Shown here piece by piece: positions 1 through 18,900 of a stretch of DNA of 29,627 nucleotides. Location of the stretch: positions 23,676-53,302 of the forward strand of contig PS015073.1 in assembly GCA_048213135.1 (NCBI GenBank), read 5' to 3'. The notes beneath the pieces were generated by a model. It saw nothing but the letters and a program-made list of their open reading frames with translations. It had not been told where the DNA came from and did no database searches. The first letter of the stretch is position 1. Every line of letters begins with the position of its first letter. Origin of the DNA: Reclinomonas americana ATCC 50394 (Eukaryota; Jakobida; Jakobea; Jakobida). The translations under genes were made by a program, and so were the position numbers.

Positions 1-495
1 TATCTCTCCTCTCTCCTCTCTCTCCTCTCTGTTTTCTCTGTTCTCTGCTCTCCTTTTCTCTTCGTTCTCTCTGTTCAATCTGTCCTGTTCTCTCCTGTTA
101 TTTCTGTTCTCTCTGTTATCCCCGTTCTCTCCTGTTCTCTTGTTCTCTCTGTTCTCTCTGTTCTATCTTGTTCTCTGTTCTCTCCTGTTCTCTCTCCTAT
201 CTCCTCTCTGTTCTCTCATGTTCTCTCCTATTTTCTCCTGTTCTCTCCTGTTCTCTCTCGCTCTGTTCTCTGTTCTTTCTGTTCTCTCTGTTCTCTCGCT
301 CTATCACTGCATCTTCTTTGAGCGATGCTATCTGTCGTGAAGGAATGCAACTGATGACAACCAGTCTTTTCCAGCCTCATTCTTTTGCAGCGAGAGAGGA
401 AGCGGGGTTATGTGATGCTTAAAAGAGGAAAATTTAACGAGCAACTGACTGTGCTCCTTTCCCAATTCCCCCTCCCCCCTTCCCCTTTCCTGCAG
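1..495. repeat. CT-rich degenerate minisatellite, probably the end of an intron
   Basis: About 300 bases of imperfect TTCTCTCTG / TTCTCTCCTG units are followed by a mixed stretch and then a C/T-rich tract that ends in TGCAG at 491-495, a good splice acceptor for the exon starting at 496. I see no convincing exon in this stretch. It is read as the 3' part of an intron of the plus-strand membrane-protein gene, whose earlier exons lie outside the window. Confidence 0.6.
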
Positions 496-3400
496 ACTAC
501 CACCACCCCCCACCCATCGTCCGCCAAACGGAGCGCAAGGCGCACACTCGCTCGCAGCGCCGCGATCCAGTCTCCGCCTGGTCACTGAACAACCCCGACC
601 GCCCCTTCCACTGGTTTGTGCGCGAGGGTGAAATGTCGGCTGGGCGGCCGCCGAATCCGCTGCTGGCGTGCCGTGGTGATTTTGACGTGGACTACAACGC
701 CAAGATCGAGTCGGTGAAGCAGTGGGTGGAGCAGAATGCGGATTTCCCGCAGGCTGGTCTGTGTGCGGATAATTATCGCATGTCGGTGGCGCCGCCGGAG
801 CGCATGTGGAATAAGAGTATGATTGCGAAGGAGAAGATGCAGTACATCAAGGTGAGCAGAGAGGGAAAGGGAGGAGAGAGGAAAGGGAGGGAGAGGGAGG
901 AGAGGGAACTTGGATCGCCGGTCGTCTTATTGTGTTGCATCTCGTGCTCAGAACTCGCTGCTTCGCGACCTCGGACTCGCCACGTGGCGTCGCCTCACTT
1001 TCTGGACGACGCTGCTCATCTTCTTGGTGGTCGGCTGGTTGCGCTACGTGCCGCACTACTTTGGCACGTGGCTGTACTTGAACATGTTTGGCGTCAGTCT
1101 GCGCAGTCAGGTTTGTTAGTGGAAAGGCGTGGGTGTGGAAGGAGAAGTCTCTGTGTGTATTCGCAAAGGGTTGCTTTGTATTTGTGTGAGATTGACTTTA
1201 TGGCAGCGAGTGTCTATATGTGTTTATGCATGTGTTCGTGGGCTTCATCGTTGCGGATTGCGTGTGTTCCAGTGTTAATGAGAGCGAGCGCGCGTTCCCT
1301 TTGTGTGTTTGTGTTGTGCTGTTGGTCGTTGTCTGATGAGAGCGTGCATTTTGTTGTGCTTAATGTGGGCGATGAGTGTGTATGTCCTCCTCCTTGTCTC
1401 CTGTCCCCTCTCGTTGCTGATTTTCTTGCATGTCTCCTTCTCCACTCTCGTTTCTTGTCCTTCTCCTGGCTTTTTTCTCTTTCTTCATGTGCGTTCGTAT
1501 CGTTTCTGCAGTTGAGATTGCTTGCATCGCTTTTCTTGAGAGTGCGAGACCTTGTGTCTGGCGTTGTGTCTGAGCGAGAGTGTGTTCTTTCTGTGTTTGT
1601 TTCTGTAAGTATGTCTGTGTCTGTGAGTGGGACGCCGTTCTTGCTCGTGTTTGTGTGTTGATCCATCGTATTCCCCCTTCACCTCCACTCACGACACCCT
1701 TCTCCCTTCCACAGACATGGACGTTCTACACTGTGCGCTTCGAGTACCAGGGCACGCAGTACACACCCGGCTTCGAGGTCGGCTCCACCATCTTTGGCAC
1801 ATTATTCCTGGTCGTCCTCTTTTTCGTGCTGGTGCTGCTCGCCTGGGTCGCCCAGCTGCTGTTCCACTACTTTTCACCGTTCCTGTCGCGCGTGCTTTTC
1901 GCACTGGGAGTTGGTTGCGTGCAGAATGAGGACTAACTCACTGAATTCTTGTCGCTCACGTTCCGTGCTTGCGTGCAGCTTGCGTTCTCGACCCCATCCT
2001 CATTACGATTGTGGATGCCGCGCTCAATTACTGGGAGGGAGAGCCGTCGCGCTTGTTTAATTATTATCAGAGTGAGTCGACACACTCCTCATTCCTTTGT
2101 GTGTTGAAGTGCTCACTCTCGCTGCGTGCAGCCAATGAGGGCAATGGAGCCATTGGTCTCCTGTTGACCGTGTTTTTATACGTTCAAGTCATGTTTATCG
2201 CGGCATTGGTGTTGTATCAGGTTTGTGTCATAGTTCGCTGACTGCATGCACCCCTCCACTCACTTCTCCCCTTCGCCAGTACTCGTTGAGCTTCCACATG
2301 AACGGGCGCATGATGGATGTGTACCGACGGCTGCACGCGCCGGAGGAGGAGTTCTTCTTGCCGCACGATTTGGAGGTGTCTAACGAGCAGTTGACGCATT
2401 TGTGCGAAAAGGCGGCGATGTGGAGGGGGCAGAATGGGGCGTGGCGGAAGGTGAGGCAGATGGGGAGCAGAAAGAGAGGGAAAGAGAGTGGAAGCGCGGA
2501 AAAGGGGAAGGGAAGGAGAGGGAGCGGAAAGAGAGGGAAATGGAGTGGAAATTCGGGGAAAGGAGAAGGGAAGGAGAGGAGCAGAATGAGAGCGAAAGAG
2601 AGTGGAAGCGCGGAAAAGGAGAAGGGATGGAGAGAGAGGGAAAGAAAGTGGAAAAATGGGTAAGGATAAGGGAAGGAGAGGGAGCAGAGAGAGAGTGAGG
2701 GAAAGGGAGTGGAAGCGCGGAAAGGAAAAGGGATGGGGAGGGGAGCAGAGAGAGGGAAAGAGAGTGGAAACACGGAAAAGGAGAAGGGGAGGAGAGGAGC
2801 AGAATGAGAGGGAAATGGAGTGGAAACACGGGATTGGAGCAGGGGAGGAGAGGAGCAGAGAGAGAGAGAGGGAAAGAGAGTGGAAACACGGAAAAGGAGA
2901 GTGAGCGAGAGGCGGCGGGCGAGAACCGGGGAAGACAGTGTTGAGAAGCAGGTTAGATAACGAGAAAGCGAGGATCATGGAGGGAGATTAAGAGAGATTG
3001 AAGCAGCGGTGAGGCAGAACGATACGCGCAGCGTGAGCAGTGAAGTTACAAACATGGATGAGGGAGGAAGTTTGCTTTCCATGCGATTTCTCGAAGTTGC
3101 ATGTCATCTCATCCCTTTCCTCTTCCCCAGGTGGTGGTCTGGCCATACGCCGAGCTGGAGATTGTGCCCTTCCTCGAGCGTCTGCATTTGCTGCTGGAGG
3201 CCGACTGGGCGATTGACTTTTGGTCGCGCGTGCCACTCGTCAACTTCCGCATCAACTCGGATGTGGCGACGTTTGCACGCAAGCATCTGCGTGGGTTCTT
3301 GGAGGCGGAGGTTTGCTGGGGGAAAGGCTCTCTTTACTGCGCGGCGACATGCATCTCTCTCTCTATCTCTCTCTTTGCCTTCGCATCTCTTGCCTTCCAT

Positions 3401-3513
3401 CTTCCATTCGATGTCTGCGTCCTTTCTCCGCAACGTTCTCATTCTTCTCTATTTCTTCTTCAATATTTCCTCTCTGTGTGATCTCTGTTCTTCACCCGCC
3501 CACCGTCACTCAC

Positions 3514-3549
<36 letters not shown>

Positions 3550-6058
3550 CTTTCTCTTGCCCATGTCTCTCCGGCTTCTTCTCTCCCGAGTCCCTGTCTC
3601 TCTAGTTCTCTCTCCTTTGTCCCTGTCTCTCCAGTTTCTCGAATCCGTCTCTGTCTCTCTAATTCTCTCTTCCGAGTCTCCATCTCTCTGGTTTCTCTCA
3701 CCCGAGTCCCTGTCTCACTGTCTGCCTCTTCCTTGTCTTCCGTATTTCTTTATCACATTCCTCTCTTTCTCTCTTCTCTCTCACTCTCCTCGCCCTATGT
3801 TCATGCCACTCCCTATTCCATCTCACTTCAACCTCCCTCCTCTCTCTCTCTCTCTCTTTTCTCCCTTTCCCATTCTCTCCCTTCCCACTCACTCCCTCCT
3901 GTTGCAGCAATTCGGTCTGATCACCGAGGAGCTCATTCGACGCACGCTGCTGCTGTATTTCATGGCGCGCTGCTCGAAGGACCCGGCCGACGGCCAGCAC
4001 TTGCTGGCGGACGACGAGTCGGACGACGAGGAGATGACGCCGGAGACGTGGAGCAAGCGTGTGCGCTCGGTGCAGGCGGTGCGTTGTTCGTGAAGCTGTG
4101 CATGTCGAGAGTGTTGCTGAATGCGTGTGCAGCTGGGACACATTGACCTCGCTCTTGACGACCTCACCGTGTCGGGCAAGGACAACGAAGACGACGACGA
4201 CATGGAGGTGGGGTCGCTGCGATCGCCGCTGAGCCTGGTCAGTGACTCGCCCGCCAGCCGCCCGGGAAGTCGCGCGCTGCCGCGCAAGAGGTGAGTGTGA
4301 CGATTGTCCTGCGTGCGTGCCAGTGATCTCACTCAGTGATACGCAGTGCCAAGCGTCCGTTCTCCGGCGCGGGTCGACGACGCAGTTGCGTGTGGCAGCC
4401 TCGTAATCTTTTGAATGCACTTCGCTGACTCTTAGTCGCAGATGTGGTGACCGAAGAGCACGACGCCAATGTGCCGGAGGTGCCGCGGGAGTTTGCTGTC
4501 GACGAGCGGCAGGTGGCGGCGCAAAAGCCGGCGGTGTGGATCAATGAGCAGCAGAGGCAGTTGGATTACAATCTGGCGGTGCTGGAAGAGTTGGATCAGG
4601 ATCAGAGGGCGGCGGCGGATAGGATTCTCGAAGGTTCGCCGATAGGGGAAGGGCGGAGGGGGGAAGAGAGAGAGAAGTGGGAGAGGGAAAATTGGAAGGG
4701 ATAGAGAGAGCGTGAAGGAAGAGAGTAAGGGAAAGGAGATTTTTAGGAAGAGAACAGGGCAGAGAACAGTGGAAAAAACGAGGGAAGAGAAGGGACTACA
4801 AATGGGAACCGACGACGAAAGACAAGTTGGGTTGTGAGAAGAGTGGAGGAAAGGACTGGAGAGAAGTACACAGCGAGAGGATAAGACTGTGGACAAGAAA
4901 AATGAGAAATGATGAGTGGGCAACTGCCCAGATTTGTTTGCGTTTACGCGCGAGCGTGTCAGAATGTGCAGTAGTGAGTGATTCTCCAGAAAGGCAGGAT
5001 GAGGGGTGAGGAGAGAGTCAAGTATATCATCTGTTGCGGCTGTGAAACACCGACTGGTGATATAGAAAGAGCAGAGTTACAGAGAGAGAGAGAGGAGGGT
5101 GAGTGAGAGAGAGCACGACAACTGGAGGAGAGGGTCAAGTACAAGACATTGTGCGTGCGATATCAGAGTGTATCTGCATTGGAGTGAAGCGCAAAGAGAT
5201 AAAGTGATGTTGAGATACAGAACTGGCATAAGTGCGAGTGCAATCTGTTGCGTGTGTGGTAGACTGGTGTTGATACAGACAAAGAGAGAGAATGAAAGAG
5301 TGGACACAAACAACTGCAATAGAGGAGGCAGAGAAGGACATCACACACGATGAGAAAAAAGGGAACTAAATGTGTGTCAAGAGAGGACGATGATGCAGAG
5401 CTGAGAGAGCTTAATTGATTCACAGTTGAGTGACTGGTTCTATGCCCTTATCTCACTGACTTCTCTCTCACAGAGAACATTGCCGGCGTCTTTGAGATCC
5501 GTGACCCGCAGCTCCTCGCCGACGTGTTGTTCTGGGAGATCAACGACCGCCACGAGCGCTTCGTGCTGCTGTTCCAGATGCTGAAAAAGTACAAGTTCCG
5601 CTCGGTGTGGCAGCCGTTTTCGAGCCGCGAGGTATCTTGTCCTTCAATCTCCTCTCTTCCGTCCTCCTCTTCTCGCTCACTCTCTCTGGTTGCACACAGT
5701 CGACCGACAGCTTCCAAACTGGCGACGTGACGGGCCCAACGGGCGCCGGGTTCTTTATGCGCGAGGACGGCAAGTTTACGCAGGATGAGCGCAAGAAGAG
5801 CATCAGTTTGGACAGTGTGGATGACAAGAAGCCGCGGGAGTGTCTGGCGTTCCACATTATTCTGTTTACGCAGACGCTGGACTTTGAGAAGGAGGTTTGT
5901 GGAAAGGGAAGGGGGGAGAAGGGGGAGGGAAAGTGAGGGAAAGTGAGGGAAAGGAGGTTTGTGGAAGAGGTAAAGGGAGAAAAGGGGAGGGGAAGGGATA
6001 GGGGGAGCAGGGAAAGAGACAGACGAGGATAATGTGACTGGCAGTCAGGTAGACAGTG

Positions 6059-6102
<44 letters not shown>

Positions 6103-7456
6103 TGCACAGGCATTTAGAGAGCGAGCGAAAGACAGGGGCATAGAAGACAAGAAAGAGAATGGAAAGGAAGGCGGACGGACGGTTAGAGAGAGACTGTGTG
6201 TAATCAATGTTTGAAGTGGAGATTGATGATGTCCTCTTGCTGACGGTGGCTCGATGACGACCCTTTGTCACTGTCGTTTTTTTCCCGGTAGATGGCCGTG
6301 GAAGTCTCGTGCTGTCTTTATGTCTTTCTCATTTTTACTTTTTGAGAGAAATAGAAACAAGAAAAGAGAGAGAGAAAGATGGAGAGAGTTGGAGAACGAA
6401 CTGGTAAGCGGGAGAGAGCGAGGGAGAGAAAAGGTAATCTAGAGAGGAAAAATGAGATCGCGAAAAAGTAAGAACAGCAGAGCATGAGAGAAAGAAAAAA
6501 GTGGAATCAGTGAGAGTGAAAGCACGAGCGATAGACAAGGAGAAAGTGGGAGAGGACGTCAGACAACAAGACGGGCAGGGGAAAGAGAGGGATGATACGC
6601 AAGACAAAAGCCTGACAGGGAGAAAGAGTATGGCGACACAAAATGATCCTGACAGGCGATTTAGAGAGCTGTGTGCGCGTGTGTTTGATGACGAGGTCGA
6701 CGGTGGCCACTTGTTAACATTGGCCCGTTTGATGATCTTGTTCCCTGTCTTCGGTCTCGCCTTGGATTGCATTGAGTGCGTGACAATCATGTGTCTCCAT
6801 GTCTCTTTTATTTTGGTTGTTTTATGAGAGAGAGAGAGAGGAGGGAGAGGGAGAGAGTGAGAAACAAGACAGAGAGAGAGAGAGAGAGAGAGAACAGAGA
6901 GAGATTCCCTGCACACTGAGAGCGGCGACGAATGAGAGCGCAGACAGTAAGAGGGACTTTCTGAATGGCGATGTCCCCTTGCAGACAGAGACATCTCGTT
7001 CTCGCACAGAGTGCAATCTGTCGTGACATTCATGTTGTCTCCATGTCGCTTCCATTTTGGTTGTTTTATGAGAGAGAGAGAGGGAGGGAGGGAGAGAGAG
7101 AAATAAAGAATGACAGTGAGAAAGAGAAAGAACGAGTGACAGAACGAGCTGGAGTCTCTCTCCATCCTTTCCCTCACCCTTCTCCCCGTCTCACACCTCC
7201 CCCTCCCCCCACGCAGCTCTACCGCCACTTTATCCGCGGCCCGGACGGCGCGATCGCCGAGGTGTTCACGGAGGACGACTACTCGTCGCCGGAGAACTTC
7301 CGCCGTAGCATTCAGGCCTGGTCGAACCGCTCGATCGAGCACTGGATCCACAAGGTGGCGCCGTTTATGGTGCACCTCATTCGCGAGCTGGAGAATCAGC
7401 AGCTGCTGCCCGACGATGTGAAGGTGGCGGTGTCGAATGTGACGGAGGAGGACTAA
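496..7456 (+). CDS. Polytopic membrane protein of unrecognised family, 5' partial, 14 exons
   Basis: Exons 496-851, 952-1110, 1715-1913, 1979-2071, 2132-2220, 2280-2450, 3131-3310, 3908-4078, 4133-4290, 4347-4384, 4442-4633, 5474-5631, 5700-5894 and 7217-7456 join in phase. They give 798 visible residues and a TAA at 7454. All boundaries are GT-AG. The N-terminal part (about 1-118) is soluble. Hydrophobic segments lie near residues 133-152, 194-219, 227-250 and 275-298, so I see at least four membrane spans. The segment after the last span (FHMNGR, then WPYAELE and INSDVATFARKH) looks like a conserved soluble domain. A charged, disordered insert (DDESDDEE, SPASRPGSR) spans about 430-535, and a second folded region runs from about 600 to the end, closing with EED. 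I do not recognise the family and give no function. Exon 10 and the donors at 1914 and 4385 are the least certain points. The first exon or exons and the start codon are outside the window. Confidence 0.8.
2460..2905. repeat. 57-bp purine-rich minisatellite inside an intron
   Basis: About eight imperfect copies of an AG-rich unit carry the marker GAGTGGAA near 2486, 2543, 2600, 2646, 2707, 2762, 2818 and 2878. Spacing is mostly 55-61 bp. The array fills most of the intron 2451-3130 of the membrane-protein gene. Long open frames on both strands here are artefacts of the repeat. Confidence 0.75.
3311..3907. repeat. CT-rich intron with (CT)n microsatellites
   Basis: This intron of the membrane-protein gene is almost wholly pyrimidine on the coding strand, with a (CT)n run near 3519-3545 and imperfect CTCTCTGGTTTCTC-like units. 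It ends in TGTTGCAG before the exon at 3908. Serine/leucine frames here are not genes. Confidence 0.7.
4634..5473. other. Long AG-rich intron without recognisable feature
   Basis: Donor GTTCGC follows GAA-G at 4633, and acceptor TCTCTCACAG precedes the exon at 5474; the phases match. The interior is purine-rich with short (AG)n runs. I see no coding signal in it. Confidence 0.6.
5895..7216. repeat. Long repeat-rich intron with AG microsatellites and a duplicated segment
   Basis: The intron between the last two exons of the membrane-protein gene holds an (AG)n run near 6065-6096 and others near 6828-6895 and 7072-7105. A segment of about 58 bp is present twice, at about 6778-6838 and 7020-7077, each ending in TTTTGGTTGTTTTATGAGAG and running into (AG)n. 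No coding sequence was recognised. Confidence 0.65.
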
Positions 7457-7613
7457 AAGGAGGGGAAAATTACTGTGAAAAATAACTCGTGTTTGCAAAC
7501 AATGTAGATGTTGTTGTTCAAGTTGATTTCACTATTGGTTCCTGTTTTTTTTTCTCGCTCAGATGGTGAAGAGGAAGAAGAGAGTGTTCATGAGAGGGGG
7601 GGGGGGATCATCA

Positions 7614-15480
<7,867 letters not shown>

Positions 15481-15953
15481 GGGGGGTGGTGAGAGTGGGG
15501 GGAGGGTGAGAGACAGGGGGGGAGTAAGAAAATGTCCTGTGGTGATGCATGAACGTCGCGAGAGACAACTTCGTTGAGGGGAGCAGCAAGACGACTCGCA
15601 TGGTCGCTTATTGCAACTGTAGCGTCGTTTTGTGAGAGCAATGATGTCGCGAGCCTAGCAATCATCACCAACGTATCTCTCAACAAGCACGTGCACGCGC
15701 GCGCGCGTACGTGCGCGCGAGCGAGAGAGGTTTGTGCGTTAAATGCAAAGATAATTGGAGGTTTGATACTGGAGACTTGTGGAGTGCGCGTAACAGCCGA
15801 GCGATCGCAAAGCGACAAAGCGCTTCGACAAGGGATACGTTCATTGTCGAATTATTTGTGGGCTTTTGTCGCATTGTTGGAAGGAGGCGAATGAAGTGTT
15901 TGTTTGCTTTCATCATGGCAAACCTCTCTATTTCGACAGGGATGTGGTGACGT
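15481..15953. other. Intergenic space between two minus-strand genes
   Basis: These 473 bp lie downstream of the NACHT stop and upstream of the acinus ATG. They hold a short (CG)n/ACGTGCGCGC patch near 15693-15721 and, at 15840-15915, a segment resembling one at 22143-22215. No open frame here looks like a gene. The acinus promoter should lie here, but I see no definable element. Confidence 0.6.
15840..15915. repeat. Dispersed repeat, copy near the NACHT 3' end
   Basis: It shares ATTTGTGGGC, TCGCAT, TTGGAA and GAATGAAGTGTTT blocks, in the same order and spacing, with 22143-22215. By eye, identity is about three quarters. On the minus strand it lies about 40-115 nt after the NACHT stop codon, so it is probably 3' UTR or flank. 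Confidence 0.6.
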
Positions 15954-18900
15954 TTACCCAAACAGAGTGTCGGAGAAATCTAGCAAAAAGGAACCAAAGA
16001 CGCGCTCAACCAAGTCTCCCTGTCGAACAAGGTACATCGCCTTATCTAATGCAGCAATGGCGAAGTCGTATGACTTGACTGCAGCGCGGGTTGTGCCGGT
16101 AAAGTCGTTTAGTGCGTCTAGCGGCACTTCTTCTCCACTTGCGAGGGACCACACACGCACGACATCATCACTACTCGCACTTACAATGTGCTGTCCGTCA
16201 GAAGAGATTGCGACTGACCATACATCTGCTACATGGCCTTCCAAGAGAAGGATTTCTTCACCAGTTGCCGTGGACCATACTCGCACGGTCTTGTCTCTAC
16301 TCCCACTCACAATTAATTCACTGCCCGGAGCAACGACGACCGACAATACCCTCTCAGTGTGTCCTTCCAACCGTCTTACTTCTTCTCCACTCGCCGCTGA
16401 CCACTTTCGGACTGTATAATCGTCACTCCCACTCATTATGTGCAGACCATCCGGAGCAACCGCGACAGAGAACACACCCCCAGTATGTCCCACCAGTCGT
16501 CGCACTTCATTTCCACTCGCCAGTGACCATATTCGCACAGTATCGTCATCGCTCCCACTGATTACGTTCTCACCATCGGGAGTGACGGCGACAGAATTCA
16601 CCCATCTCGTGTGTCCTTCAAATCGTCGCACCTCCTCACCACTCGCCAGTGACCACAATCGAACCGTTTTGTCAACACTACCGCTCACTACGTGCTTACC
16701 ACTGGGAGTGACTGTGACGGAAACAATGAAGCCAGTGTGCCCCACCATCTGTCGCACTTCTTCGCCATTCAACAGAGACCAAACTCGCACTGTCTTGTCA
16801 TCACTTCCACTCACGATGTGCTGACCATCAGGCGTGACGGTGGTAGACGTCACAACTCCAGTGTGCCCCTCCAACAGTCGCACATCTTCTCCAGTCGCCA
16901 GTGACCAAACACGAACTTGCATGTCTTCGCTCCCGCTGACTACGCGTTGACCATCCGGAGTGACAGCAACAGAACGCACAAATCCGGAGTGTCCCTCCAA
17001 CTGTCTCACTTTTTCTCCACTCGCCAGTGACCACACTCGCACAGTCTTGTCCGCACTCCCGCTCACAACATGTAGACCATCGGGTGTGATGGCGACAGAC
17101 AGAACCCACCCAGTGTGTCCTTCCAGCCTTGTCATTTCCTTTCCGCTCGTCAACGACCACACACGAACTGTCTCGTCATAGCTGCCGCTCACAACGTGCT
17201 GACCGTCGGGAGTGACGGCGACAGCATGCACCTCTCCAGTGTGTCCCACTATTGGCTTCCTCGGCCACTTCACCCCCGTCACATCCGCCCCCCTGAAATC
17301 CGCCTCCCTTGCAAACGCCATGCACACATTCACCCCCTGCAAGTCTGCTCCCCTCCACACCGTCCTGTGCATCACCGCATCCCTCAAATCCGCACCCCTC
17401 ACTCGCACACCCGACAGATCTCGCCCACTGAACGACACTTGTGCCACACACAACACCGTCGCTGCATTCGCCGCTGCTGTCACCACTCGCTCCTCATCCA
17501 CCTCGCGTGACAGCTCAATCACCTCCCACAATCTCGCTTGCAACGCAGGAGATCGTCGCACCACCTCGGCCATCTGCTCCACCAGCGATGGTCGATCATT
17601 AAGCAGTCGCACTGCCAGCACATGCTGCTGCACATCCTCGATTGCCAGCTTCCTTCCCTCCTCCCACGTCTCCCACACAAAAACATGGCGTGCAACGCAG
17701 TGCTCCAGTAACGAAACGTGCACGAATCCCCACTGGTCTGTCCCGTACCGTCGCACAATCGGACAGCACACTCGCACATGCTGGTTCTTGTGGCCAAGGA
17801 ACTTGTCAAATGGCCCGTCCTCTGCTCTCGCAGCTGGCGACGAAGGAGCACCGCCAAAGTCATCCTCCTCCCCAACCTCACCTGATCGACTCTCCGTCAC
17901 AGACACACGCACCACATTTCTCTCATGCATCAACCGTGCCAGTCCCTCACAGAATGCTAGACACGTCTCCTCCTTCGGCACACGCTCTGCACCAAGACGT
18001 GTCTGCCTCTCCTGCTCCCTCACAATCCACTGTCGAATGAATCGGTCAAACACGTCACACCGAGTCGGTCGCTGCACTCCACTCGCCACCAATTGCGGCA
18101 GCACACGAGCCACCACTGCCAACATGAATGGATTCGACACCAGTGCATCCAGTCCATGCACACTCTTCAGTCCACGATTGTACTCCTCGGCAGTCGACCA
18201 CCGTAATTCGCTGCAACTACCGTCAACACTGCCAACAAGCACCAGTCGCTCAAAGTACTCCTCAATCTGTTCTGCGCTGAACGGTGCAATGTGCCGCTCC
18301 ACCAGCTGATGCATGCTTAACTGTCCTCGTGTATCCATAGATGCAAAATACCGTCGACATTGCGTATCACCACCGAGAACTGTGAGCGCATAATCACCTC
18401 GACAAGTGATAATCACCTTCACATCGCGACACATATCAAGCTGGTTCTTGACGAAGAGATTCACACCACGATACAACTCGTCGTACCCGTCGAGTAACAA
18501 CAGCAGCGGTTCCTCCTTCAACCGTCGCACGTCCGCCTCACTGAATCCCAACTCGGGTGACAGTCGCTCCAGTGCCTCCTCCAACAATCGCTCCTCGGCA
18601 TTGCGCAGAGCACCCAGTGGCACACGAATAGGAACCCGTCGTCCGTATCCTCGTGACTGTCGTTCTTTCCATGCATGCGCAGCCAGCACCGACATGGTGG
18701 TGGTCTTGCCGGCTCCACTGCTACCAAATAGCACCAACACACGATGGGTGGTGTTGGCGTCGGAGAGGAAAGTATTCACCTCCGCCAACAATTCCGTCAT
18801 TTTGTCTCTCGAAGAGACGTCGCTCTCAGGTGAGCACAGCAGTGGCACATACATCTGCATGTCCTTGCGCACACTTTCGTCACGCTGATAGAACAAGTCC

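Noticed and set aside
2217-2978. 253-aa minus-strand frame
   Set aside because: It is an artefact of the purine minisatellite opposite an exon and intron of the membrane-protein gene.
4384-4441. GTAATC at about 4403 as the donor of the short intron
   Set aside because: It would leave an intron of only about 39 nt. GTTGCG at 4385 gives 57 nt, matching other short introns, with the same phase.
17212-18309. 365-aa plus-strand open frame
   Set aside because: It lies antisense to the NACHT exon, is Ser/Thr/Cys-rich with no domain, and reflects the codon pattern of the true gene.
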